64,000 bases of DNA, from contig NC_088714.1 of NCBI RefSeq assembly GCF_963576615.1, positions 42,626,072-42,690,071 of the forward strand, written 5' to 3'. Positions 54,091 through 64,000 of the stretch are shown here, piece after piece. Under the pieces are notes generated by a model. It worked only from the letters and a program-made list of their open reading frames with translations, searched no databases and was not told the origin of the DNA. Made by a program: the position numbers and the translations under genes. The stretch comes from Watersipora subatra (taxonomy: Eukaryota > Bryozoa > Gymnolaemata > Cheilostomatida > Watersiporidae). How positions within the stretch are numbered: the first letter of the stretch is position 1; each line of letters opens with the position of its first letter.

Positions 54091-57000
54091 GTATGTCTCA
54101 TTCAATCTTTGTTACGTTCACAAGTAGTATGCTGATACGAAATCTCTCAACCATTGCACATAGAGGCTTCAGCTTTATGATGAATTGATGTATTTTACTC
54201 AACTAGAAGCCTTATTTATCAAACCAGCTTCTCTAGATTTGGTTGCTATAGTTCTCTTGTGTCAGTGGAAATGCTTACCTTTTTATTCACCCCTCGACGT
54301 GCCTTTATTATTGTCAGGCTCACTGATTGGACACCTTATTATTGTCAGGCTCACTGATTGGACACCTTATTATTGTCAGGCTCACTGATTGGTCACCTTG
54401 TTATTGTCAGGCTCACTGATTGGTCACCTTATTATTGTCAGGCTCACTGATTGGTCACCTTGTTATTGTCAGGCTCACTGATTGGACACCAATATTGAAG
54501 GCTCTGAGGATCAATAAGAGCCTTCAGAAGGTGTCAATATATTCACATTATGAGGCAGAACAAGAACCAATGCAGACTACAGGTATTTATGTGACCAAGA
54601 CATGGAGAAATATTATTCCTTGCGATTGGTTCTTATCTATGACAAAGCAGCTGTCAAATCTGTTTCAAAAGCTGTTTACATCAAACGATATTTCTGAGTT
54701 TCATCTTTAGCCATATAATGATTGCACCAGTGATAGGAATAGAATCTTTACTCATCTGCTGCCGTCTAATGAAGGATGTGGGTAGAATATTACGTTCCCT
54801 AAGCTCTCTCTCCTCCCAGGGTCCCGCACACCGAGCATGCAGTCACATACTCCAAGCAAGCAAAAGGTTCCTGCGGCACACTCAAAGGAGATTACATACC
54901 AGATCTGTAAAGCTGTCAGAGATTGTCTCACCTGTTCTGAGAGACTACGATGTGTTGAGCTCGAGGGACTCCCTTTTCGGCCTAGAGACATTCACCTATT
55001 GGCTAAGGTGAGAGCTTTCCACATTTTAAAGTAGAATTATATCTTTGCCTGATATATAATAATAATAAGTTTTAAATGCTACTAGTTATGTAATAGTAAA
55101 TTATAAAACATCAAAATGCTCTGGCACTCATTGTTTGTTAATAAAGAATTAAAAATATGGCTCAATAAACGTCGAACTTGGATTTGATACGCAACGCTTG
55201 CTTGTTGCTACCACATGCTGCTGCCCACCACCGAAGCATACATCACATGCCTTGCATGAGCTGTCAGAAGTGTGATTTGATGTAATTACCCATTGTGTTA
55301 GCGCTAAGAGCTATGGGGACTATGATAACCAACATGACTAACCTAACAGCTGTCAACTTGTCATTCCTTCTGCAAGTAGTTCGGTACTAACTTCTTCACG
55401 CTTGGTTTACACCAAAACCAATTATAGATTTTTTTCCACACGAATTGACTGTTTGCTGAGGCAATGGGGCCAGCCTCACCCGATCTCTCGGTTAGTATTT
55501 TCCCAGTCATCTAAGTCATATTCTTTTTAAGCTTCTATCTGTACAAAATCTGTGTTCGTTTTTAAGTTCGGTACTCTTATATTCCCTCAAAGACAAGAAA
55601 AATGTACTATTTTTCGAAGATCAATAAAATCGAATTATAATAAAAGGACAAATAATAGAAAGTAAAAAATACTGTTCGTATTGTCGAATGATGACTAAAT
55701 GCCCTAACCTATTTAACGGCGCTTTCATCTATCATCGTGTTTGTTGGAATGAATTGCCGTCGTTAAACCAGGATTACCTGTATTGCTGTTTACAATGTCT
55801 AATGACCTTTTCTCTTGTTTGCAGGGTATAATGGAGAGTTGCAGTCTCAAGGAGCTGTCATTGGATAGCAGCTGTGTAGGGGATACTCTCAGCGGTAAGC
55901 TTGTTGTTTATGCTTGTTGCATTTAACATAGATAAACTGAAAACTAGATAAAACTAACATAGATAAAATGCTGTTCAGTAAATGGTCTTATCAATAATCA
56001 AATATCATTTGGATTAGGAAATAAGTAGCCATTGTTAGCTTTGTAAATTCGGTGCGCATACCTAGAAAATAAGACATCGTGTTACACTTGTCAGTAACAG
56101 TTTTGTATTTTTTGTCAAAGTAAATTGACCAATTTCAACTTGAGGTACTGGAGCAAGCAATAATCAGAGTATTCTCTGGCCCATTCCTGTATTGGCAAAA
56201 AAGCATTGTCTGGCAGCCCTTGCAAGAAAATAGACTAATTCTTCAGAGGCAGCCATTTTGAATAGTCTAAAAAATAAAGTAGAATAATTGTTGTGCTTTT
56301 GAGGCTCACGCCTAAAAGGATCTTTTTCTTGCAGTCAGTCATTTCTATAAGACTAAAAACTATAAGACAGTCATTTCGACAATGACTGTCTTATAGTTTA
56401 TGCTTCATCGCTGACTTCCACGCAGATCTGTTTTTCAACCTCTTTTGACATTTGTTTGTGTCTCCCTCAACTCCGTGTTACGCTTCACTACATCTTTGTG
56501 TCTCAGTTTGGTTCTTCCCTGATTCCTCGCTCCTTCCTAAGGTTTGTAAAAACTAACAAATATAAATAAACATCACACATAAATTGTACAATAATATTTA
56601 TATTAAATCCCCTTGAGGATATTTCTGTTGTTGTTTCACAGCCCTATACGCTTTTTCGTCTCATTGCAGTGTTGTGCGAAGGCCTGAAGAACGCGAGCAC
56701 TGTGAACATGATAAATTTGAGTGGCTGCGGGCTGGCTGATGGCTCGATGGAGGTCATCTCAAAGGTCGTCAAGGTAAGCAAGCAAAAGTAGCAATTGAGA
56801 TAGTCTGGGCTATTTGTGCTAGTCTTTGATTTTTATTTGTTGCCTCTGTTCATGAGTATATTAATACTACATTTCTCTTCTTGCCAACAAATTCATCACA
56901 TTTACCATACATGATATGATATAAATAGTGTCAGTGTTTGAACTTTTAGTCAATATGTTTTTTATGAAGTCCCTTTCTTTTTTTAGATGCAAAGCAAGTT

Positions 57001-60000
57001 TTCCTGTAGTAGGCTGTCTCAACCTTATTTCCAAAGGTTTTTTCTAGATTTTTTCAAGAGTCATTCACAAACTACGGGCTTATTAAATCTAAGAACCTAA
57101 GGCTTCTTTTTGATTACCTAAAAATGTACCCAAAATAGTCTAAAAAAACTCGTCACCGGCATCTTTCAGATACTTCCTCGTTTACAGAACTAACAAATAA
57201 TATATTTATTCGTGAGTATTTTGATAGCCTCTAAAAGGATACATGAGCAACTGTCACTGTGAGTTGTTGCATGAGTAACAACAGCTGACAGGGAATCCGA
57301 GATTGGTGTGGATTCATTACCACTGCCGTGGCTGCTAGCATTTTAGTTTTCGTCTTCTTTTCTATGTTCTTTTTCGTATGTAGATTCAGTTTACTTGGAA
57401 ATATTTATAAATTCTGTCACACGTTTAATTACCGCTGTACACAATTTATTAAAAAATTAATAGATTTTTTAGGAGACGAAAGAATTTCAAGATAGGCTTG
57501 AATAGACATCAATTTTCAAGTATCAAACACTTCTGCATTGAATTGCAAATATCTTAATTAAATTAGGCTTAAAAAGTCCACTAGCTCCAAAATAATGTCA
57601 ACGTGACAAGCGGTCAGAAAGCACACACTCCAACACACTGTAAATGGCCTACCACGAGCACCAGCGTGGGTAAGCGTAGGGAATCATATGTCTTATGAAT
57701 TATAAGACATGATATCTATTCCTACCTTAGTTAAATGAATTATAACATCTTAATGGCACTTTAACTTGAGATATATATTCCTCCCTTAGTTAAATGAATT
57801 ATAACATATTAATCGCACTTTAACTTGAGATATATATTCCTACCTTAATTAAATGAATTATAACATCTTAATAGCACTTTAATTTGAGATATCTATTCCT
57901 CTCTTAGTTAAATGAATTATAACATATTAATTGCACTTTAACTTGAGATATATATTCCTACCTTAGTTAAATGAATTATAACATATTAATAGCACTTTAA
58001 CTTGAGATATATATTCCTACCTTAGTTAAATGAATTATAACATCTTAATAGCACTTTAACTTGAGATATATATTCCTACCTTAGTTAAATGAATTATAAC
58101 ATCTTAATAGCACTTTAACTTGAGATATATATTCCTACCTTAGTTAAATGAATTATAACATCTTAATAGCACTTTAACTTGAGATATATATTCCTCTCTT
58201 AGTTAAATGAATTATAACATCTTAATAGCACTTTAACTTGAGATATATATTCCTACCTTAGTTAAATGAATTATAACATCTTAATAGCACTTTAACTTGA
58301 GATATATATTCCTCCCTTAGTTAAATGAATTATAACATCTTAATGGCACTTTAACTTGAGATATATATTCCTACCTTAGTTAAATGAATTATAACATCTT
58401 AATGGCACTTTAACTTGAGATATATATTCCTACCTTAGTTAAATGAATTATAACATATTAATAGCACTTTAACTTGAGATATATATTCCTCCCTTAGTTA
58501 AATGAATTATAACATCTTAATAGCACTTTAACTTGAGATATATATTCCTACCTTAGTTAAATGAATTATAACATCTTAATAGCACTTTAACTTGAGATAT
58601 CTATTCCTACCTTAGTTAAATGAATTATAACATATTAATAGCACTTTAACTTGAGATATTTATTCCTCCCTTAGTTAAATGAATTATAACATCTTAATAG
58701 CACTTTAACTTGAGATATATATTCCTACCTTAGTTAAATGAATTATAACATCTTAATAGCACTTTAACTTGAGATATATATTCCTACCTTAGTTAAATGA
58801 ATTATAACATCTTAATAGCACTTTAACTTGAGATATATATTCCTACCTTAGTTAAATGAATTATAACATCTTAATAGCACTTTAACTTGAGATATGTATT
58901 CCTACCTTAGTTAAATGAATTATAACATCTTAATAGCACTTTAACTTGAGATATATATTCCTACCTTAGTTAAATGAATTATAACATATTAATAGCACTT
59001 TAACTTGAGATATTTATTCCTCCCTTAGTTAAATGAATTATAACATCTTAATAGCACTTTAACTTGAGATATATATTCCTACCTTAGTTAAATGAATTAT
59101 AACATCTTAATAGCACTTTAACTTGAGATATATATTCCTACCTTAGTTAAATGAATTATAACATCTTAATAGCACTTTAACTTGAGATATATATTCCTAC
59201 CTTAGTTAAATGAATTATAACATCTTAATGGCACTTTAACTTGAGATATATATTCCTACCTCAGTTAAATGAATTATAACATCTTAATAGCACTAACTTG
59301 AGATATTTATTCCTACCCTAGTTATAGTCATTTTGCTGTAAAAAGTATTGTTTTGCTTTAATACTACTGAATAGTTAGTAGAATTAATAAAACTTTCTTC
59401 AAGGTTGACTTGCAACAAAATGCGCATTACAGTTATTTGGTATCAAAAGATTCTCCATGTCTTACTCTGTTGTGTTGTAGGTGCAAAATATGTGGGAATG
59501 TGATTACAAGTTCTTAAAAGATCAAAAACGAACAGTTTGTTGCAGCCACACGAGACCGCCGTAGTTTGGATTCTCTTTCCAAAATGGCTCAAATGGGACG
59601 TAGTTGTTACAAGATGGTTTCTGTTTACACTTTCATGCAACCTCATTCATCAAAATATTTTCACAAATATACTTCACGCATTCAATAAAACTATGTCTGT
59701 TATTCTTACGCGTCTATTTTATCGTCATTGTAATGCTGTCACTTTTAGCACTGATATCTTACAACTTACCGTAAAAATTTGTTTAGTTTTTTACCCTTAG
59801 CTCGAAGGAATACATATCATTGTCTGATAATCATGACGAGCCTGTTGGTCACCTGTGATAATCGAAAAGTGCTGCAGAAATTATTTGCGAAGTATTGGGT
59901 CACATGATTAGATTACGATTTGACAATTAGATCAAGCCGAAACAAAACTGTAAAGGAGCGAGCATCTATATTTGATACGGGGTCTTCGGTAAAACCCGAA

Positions 60001-61076
60001 GTGTTTGTCATAAACTAGTGCTACGAGAAGTTTTATATTGAGCCTTTTATTGGGCTTTCAATTCACATGAGAACATCACGTGACAAGACAATAACCAATA
60101 ACCAACTGTAATGACTAAGTCAAAGAAATAAACAGATTCCAATCTACGGCGGCTTTTCGTTTTTGAACTTTTAAGAGCTTGTAATCACATTTCCACATAT
60201 TTTGCACCTACAACACAACAGAGTAAGACATGGTGAATCTTTTGATACCAAATAACTGTAATGTGAATTTTGTTGCAAGTCAACCTTTAAGAACTGTCAC
60301 TGACAGTCATCTGTGATAGGTATTCACTCTTTAAAAAGAATCTGTCAGTTTTTATTTGATAAATTAAAGGCACGTCGTGTTTATTGACTTAATATTAGGT
60401 TAAACTCCTATTTCTCATCCCTTCTCAGACCTCCAGCCATTTCATGTTTTGTTTTGTCATCATTTTGTGAAGAGTGGGCTTCATAGGAAATCAGTGATGG
60501 TGGATAAACCAAACATATATAATATTGTGATTTGTGTTCAAAAATATTTTATGAAAGACTAAATAGTTTTGCTTGTCGAAAGGTTTTCCAGTTGTGTGTT
60601 GAACACTTTTATCAGGATTTCATATCAAATATACTATATTTCGCATAGCAAACCTCTTAAGCTCGGAGTAACAAATGTATTATATATCTCATGGCAAAAA
60701 ACACTTATCTAATCCAAGGAAAACTGTCATTTTAAAAAACTAGTATCGATCCAACTAAAATTAGTGTCTGATAGTGTCTAATAATTTTATCCATTCACTT
60801 GGAGAGGGTGCCAAATTTTGATAAATAATAGAGGACATTTTCTTATAAGCTCAGAATGTACTCGCATTTAAAAGGAATTTTGCTAGCTGTTGTCAAGCTT
60901 TTAGCTGATGCCCATAAGTAACATTAACATAGCTACATTTTAGATTGTTCCAATTTTCAAAAGCACCATATGGCTGACATATGGTATATCAAGTCTTGAC
61001 TGGTCATCTTTAACAAGTTGTTTATGATGTTGATGATATATCGGCATACATATATATATCAGATATATATATACAG

Positions 61077-61107
<31 letters not shown>

Positions 61108-63769
61108 TCTGATATGTATGCCAATATATATATCAGCATTATAAACAACTTGTAAAAGATCACCAGTCAAGACTTGACATACCATATTTCAGCCATATGG
61201 TGCTTTGTATATATTATATATCCGATATATATGCCGAAATATATATCGGCATATATATCGGCATATGTGCCTCGTGCTATATACATGATATATAGCATGA
61301 GGCATATATATTTATGTATATAATATATATATATATTTTATATATAGCACGAGGGTAACATAATAATTGGTCTGCTTAGTGTCTTTCCAATCAGGGCTTT
61401 ATTTTTCAGATGATTTTTTTTAAAGACGTAATCAGTCATTTTACTGTCCCAGAGTAGGGTTGGTTTAAAGATGTTATCAGTCATTTTACTGTTCCAGAGT
61501 AGGGTCGGTTTAAAGACGTTATCAGTCATTTTACTGTTCCAGAGTAGGGTTGGTTATCAGTCATTTTACTGTCCCAGAGTAGGGAGGTTATCAGTCATTT
61601 TACTGTTCCCGAGTAGGGTTGGTTATCAGTCATTTCACTGTTCCAGAGTAGGGTTGGTTTTAAAATCATTTCCTGACTATTAGTCAATATTTGTATACTC
61701 CTGTTTGCTTTTAGACAGCTTTTGATTTCTCTTTGACCTTTCTTTAGCATCAAGCTATCATGAGGCACAGTGAAGCATGGAAAAGCAGCCTAAGGTACCG
61801 AGCTCCTGACCTTGACTGCATGCCGGGGCTCCGGAGGATAACTCTCAACAGGAACCCATTGCTAGGTGATGATGCTGCCAAGGCAATTGCTGACGCGCTC
61901 AAGGATGATTTATGGCTCAAAGGTGCTCATCCAAGTCATATTCAAATTAGCGTTTTATTCATATAACTGCTCTGTTTTAGTTGGTTTTCTATTCTACCAG
62001 AAAGTATATTCTAACTTTATGGACCATTCTGGCTTGGTGGTCTGTTCTAGCTTGCTTGACTGTTCCAACGTTACGGTTTTTTTACAGCATGGTGGTATAT
62101 TCTAATAAAACAATACATTTTAATTGGCCGTTTTATTTCACAAGGTGTGTCATCATAATGAAATGGAATTTAATAGGTAGGTCTATTATAATAGGCTCAC
62201 CTATTTTGATCGGCTCATTTACCATAACAAAGTATTTAATTTAATTCACTGATTTCCTTTACCATAGTGTTTTGTTATAGTAGTCTAGTCTAATTCTAGC
62301 TTGTAGGTCTTTCAAATAAAATGATCGACGGCTAACGTACTTGTTAGTCAGGTGGCACATTAGTGATCTCACTTTTACAAACAGCTTTTTTGATTTTATT
62401 AACAAGTTATTAATAATTCTATGTTCTTGTCTTTTCAACTAGCCGTTGATTTACAAGAGTGCGGACTGACAGATGCGGGCGCTGAATATTTGCTAAACGC
62501 TCTGAGGCTAAACAGCACACTATTAATAATGGACATTAGAGGCAACCACATGGTCAGCAGATCGTTGGTGGAGAGGGTCATACAGCAAGTCATGATAAAC
62601 AGTGACAACAAATCAACACAGGTAGCTCGTACTTCCTCTCTAGCCATATCTTCTTCAGACTCATGAGTTGTCTCATTAGTTCTGCTGTAGTTTCCTGGTT
62701 CACATTCATATCTGTACCAGATGTAACTGTATAGGATGAAATAGCTAGCAAATTAAGTAACTCCTAGCCTCTATATGCAACATCACTAACTAATGAAGCG
62801 CGAGCTTTCTGTGACACCTCAGTAGTTACATCTCATTACTTGTAATAAGTGTTTATTATATCAATTTTGGCCTTAATTACTTTCCATTGGTATATTTTAC
62901 ACTTTCGTTTAAAGGACCTGTTGGAGCAAGGTGAGGTGGAACAATCAGTCAATGCCGTGCTATGTAACATTCTTTTACATGTGTTCACCAAACTTCGGGT
63001 CATTTCAAATATCAGTCTACTTGAGACTGGCATATTCTACTTGAAAAACATCTGTGTTTTAGAACATTTGCATAGCCCTGCAAGGTTTTCTTGAAGGATG
63101 ATAGTATAATGATTATTGTAGGCACAGGCTTATGCAGGTGTACAATAATGTAGGTGTATGTATGATAATACTGTGTGATAATCTATATATATATATATAT
63201 TTCTCAAAGTATGTCATCCGTGTGTCGTATGTCTGTCTGCATTCCGGCTATAGCTATTATTAGAATAACTGCAGCTAGACAACAATGCTGATGCAATGTC
63301 ACGGAATACCGTCATTAGAAGCCTAGCAGCTTACTGCAATTTTCCATTGACAATGTGCCAGGCTAATAGCTTGAAAGTTACAGTTGTTTGACAAAGTTTT
63401 AAAACCTTTACAGTTGTCTTCATTTTTCTCTTAATTTATTTCAACTACACAAAACACTTCTCTCATGATATGTAGTTTGAAAGTTAGAATGGTAAATGTT
63501 GTTTTATATTAAATACAAATCAATTTTCTGTCCAGACTTTTTTATTACACGGGCAATGCCGGGTGGTACAGCTAGTAGATGTATAAATGCACTTTGGAAA
63601 AATCAAAGAAGAAGCATGCATTATTAATATACATTCTAGCTTACAGCCATTTGAAAGTGTTTCATTACAAATTAATTGATATCTGCTGTTGCAGTTTTCA
63701 TGGCTGCCAGTGGATGGCACAAGACAAAAGACCAGCATGATAAGATCATCCAGTCAAAAGCTAACAAAG
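53906..63769 (+). CDS. CEP78: Centrosomal protein of 78 kDa, exons 1-8, partial (3' end beyond window)
   Basis: CEP78 is a centriole and ciliary-base protein; in vertebrates it regulates a centrosomal ubiquitin-ligase complex and cilium length, and its loss causes cone-rod dystrophy with hearing loss. Exons: 53906-54090, 54473-54582, 54820-55007, 55825-55894, 56670-56773, 61748-61922, 62443-62621 and 63695-63769. All are GT-AG and phases agree at each junction, giving 361 residues so far. Hallmarks are [29 protein letters not shown], the RI-type leucine-rich repeats (about residues 140-330) and [20 protein letters not shown]. In human CEP78 (about 690 aa) the C-terminal coiled-coil half follows; here it lies beyond the right edge. 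Intron 5 (5 kb) carries a 59-bp satellite, a MITE and a 33/46-bp array. Confidence 0.95.
54304..54490 (+). repeat. 31-bp tandem array spanning the CEP78 intron 1/exon 2 boundary, six copies
   Basis: The unit is ttattattgtcag then gctcactgattggacacc (or ggtcacc). Each unit holds a full acceptor and the first 18 nt of exon 2. Copies 3-5 carry 'ggtcacc'; the first two and the true one carry 'ggacacc'. Confidence 0.95.
54473..54582 (+). CDS. CEP78: CEP78 exon 2
   Basis: Acceptor ttattgtcag|G is the last of six tandem copies. Encodes (R)[18 protein letters not shown] to QEPMQTT; donor TACAG|GTATTT. Only this acceptor keeps the frame open. Confidence 0.92.
54820..55007 (+). CDS. CEP78: CEP78 exon 3
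   Basis: Acceptor ctctcctcccag|GG. Encodes [20 protein letters not shown] to [17 protein letters not shown]; donor CTAAG|GTGAGA. First leucine-rich repeat. Confidence 0.93.
55008..55824. other. CEP78 intron 3
   Basis: No further feature seen; ends in a normal pyrimidine tract and gcag. Confidence 0.6.
55825..55894 (+). CDS. CEP78: CEP78 exon 4
   Basis: Acceptor cttgtttgcag|GG. Encodes [20 protein letters not shown], then TLS plus G; donor AGCG|GTAAGC. Second leucine-rich repeat. Confidence 0.93.
55895..56669. other. CEP78 intron 4
   Basis: Contains the 56357-56399 hairpin; otherwise unique. Confidence 0.6.
56357..56399. repeat. Perfect 18-bp-stem hairpin in CEP78 intron 4
   Basis: aaactataagacagtcat pairs exactly with atgactgtcttatagttt around ttcgaca. 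Confidence 0.85.
56670..56773 (+). CDS. CEP78: CEP78 exon 5
   Basis: Acceptor ctcattgcag|TG. Encodes (V)[18 protein letters not shown] to MEVISKVVK; donor CAAG|GTAAGC. Third leucine-rich repeat. Confidence 0.93.
57694..59325. repeat. 59-bp satellite in CEP78 intron 5, about 27 copies
   Basis: The unit begins ttagttaaatgaattataac and ends gagatatatattcctacc. Copies are very similar. Variants are shared by pairs or blocks (cctccc/cctacc, atatt/atctt, gatatt/gatata), for instance the runs 58600-58680 and 58980-59040, indicating block duplication. The outermost copies are the most diverged. Confidence 0.96.
59401..60287. mobile_element. 887-bp MITE with about 165-bp inverted ends in CEP78 intron 5
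   Basis: The terminal AAGGTTGACTTGCAAC is exact at both ends. Inverted similarity continues through 'gttatttggtatcaaaag' and 'gttgtaggtgcaaaatatgt' to about 59582 and back to about 60131. The right flank offers TTAA (60287-60290) and the left tcaa, so a TTAA-targeting (piggyBac-like) origin is possible but unproven. Confidence 0.8.
60957..61207. repeat. 250-bp palindrome with TA-rich centre
   Basis: caaagcaccatatggctga... reads inward from both sides (also aagtcttgactggt, acaagttgtttat), with a (TA)n/'cggcata' core. Likely a MITE; a smaller palindrome (tgcctcgtgctatat / atatagcatgaggca) follows at 61267-61306. Confidence 0.8.
61428..61660. repeat. 33/46-bp tandem array near the CEP78 exon 6 acceptor
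   Basis: Units of 'ttatcagtcattttactgtt' plus ccagagtaggg, some with an extra 'tttaaagacg' segment. Each has an acceptor-like ttactgttccag. It ends about 90 bp before the real exon 6 acceptor. Confidence 0.85.
61748..61922 (+). CDS. CEP78: CEP78 exon 6
   Basis: Acceptor cctttctttag|CA. Encodes [20 protein letters not shown] to ALKDDLWLK plus G; donor AAAG|GTGCTC is weak at +4 to +6 but the phase with exon 7 fits. Confidence 0.93.
62443..62621 (+). CDS. CEP78: CEP78 exon 7
   Basis: Acceptor ttttcaactag|CC. Encodes (A)[19 protein letters not shown] to NSDNKSTQ; donor ACAG|GTAGCT. Last leucine-rich repeat ([12 protein letters not shown]). Confidence 0.93.
63204..63580 (+). mobile_element. SINE/RTE-like dispersed repeat, plus orientation, CEP78 intron 7
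   Basis: Same landmarks as 52608-52990: ctcaaagtatgtc, gcattccggctatagctatt, cattgacaatgtgccaggct, then the tail cgggcaatgccgggtggtac with agctagtag. Preceded by (TA)n. Confidence 0.7.
63695..63769 (+). CDS. CEP78: CEP78 exon 8
   Basis: Acceptor ctgctgttgcag|TT. Encodes [20 protein letters not shown], then QKLTK; donor AAAG|GTAAAC. It corresponds to the basic linker after the repeats. The next exon is outside the window. Confidence 0.85.
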
Positions 63770-64000
63770 GTAAACAACCTGATTGACCGTCTAGCTGTTC
63801 TCAAAAAGTGTTTTTATGGTGAACTTTACTTCTCTAGTTCCATGTGGAGTGGTTGTCATTTCAAGCTGTATAGTGATACATTCATATAATGTATAGGTAA
63901 CAATTGGTTACCATGCTAGGCTGAGAGACCAAAGTGCGAGGTCGAAGCTCAACAATGGATGGTTAAGTTGAACTATGGAACTTCTACTTGCTCTGGTTTG

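Noticed and set aside
62849..63094. Possible extra CEP78 exon ([16 protein letters not shown])
   Set aside because: Exon 7 to exon 8 splices in phase without it, and the flanking aag/GTGAGG signals alone are not enough. It could be an alternative exon.

Overview
This window is animal nuclear DNA: AT-rich, intron-rich, and crowded with tandem repeats and decayed transposable elements. Two conserved metazoan genes can be read exon by exon. The first is NTAQ1 (N-terminal glutamine amidohydrolase, five coding exons, minus strand, 15364-25577). The second is the 5' part of CEP78 (centrosomal leucine-rich-repeat protein, eight exons, plus strand, 53906-63769, running off the right edge). A repeat family ending in a 'gccgggtggtacagctagt' tail, long foldback elements and the mix of DNA transposons suggest an invertebrate, perhaps a lophotrochozoan. 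The species cannot be fixed from the sequence.

Layout. 1-856: 3' end of a LINE of the restriction-like-endonuclease type, ending in (TA)n. 857-9030: no recognised gene; two foldback elements (2735-3473, 4215-5110), an 18-bp array and tRNA-like SINE heads. 9491-14945: a long inverted repeat (arms about 0.75 kb) around a decayed minus-strand Ty3/gypsy copy that itself holds a hAT-type insertion. 15364-25577: NTAQ1, with a minisatellite in every intron, a Tigger/pogo relic in intron 2 and two pogo-type MITEs in intron 1. 28838-30120: hAT transposase relic. 31472-36090: gypsy element with both LTRs, minus strand. 37795-38833: two more gypsy fragments. 39290-48886: a broken multi-exon minus-strand gene of an unnamed family (Cys/His-rich N-terminus, PIN/FEN-nuclease-like centre, CXC-like C-terminus), with a complete piggyBac element (44502-47387) in its third intron. 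49195-51960: a third gypsy copy, missing most of its RT and interrupted by an 844-bp hAT MITE with an exact 8-bp target duplication. 52608-53905: a SINE-like repeat and the CEP78 upstream region. 53906-63769: CEP78.

The most unusual signal is the relation between minisatellites and splice sites. The donor of NTAQ1 exon 3 is the first unit, in exact register, of a roughly 70-copy 20-bp array filling 1.4 kb of intron 3, so the intron begins with dozens of consecutive AAG|GTGAGG donors. The acceptor of NTAQ1 exon 2 is in register with a 16-bp array of about 56 copies. The acceptor and first 18 nt of CEP78 exon 2 are repeated six times in a 31-bp array, of which only the last copy keeps the reading frame. 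Three splice sites in two neighbouring genes thus sit at the edge of tandem arrays that repeat them.

NTAQ1 and CEP78 have unrelated jobs (N-degron pathway; centriole and ciliary base). There is no operon-like organisation.
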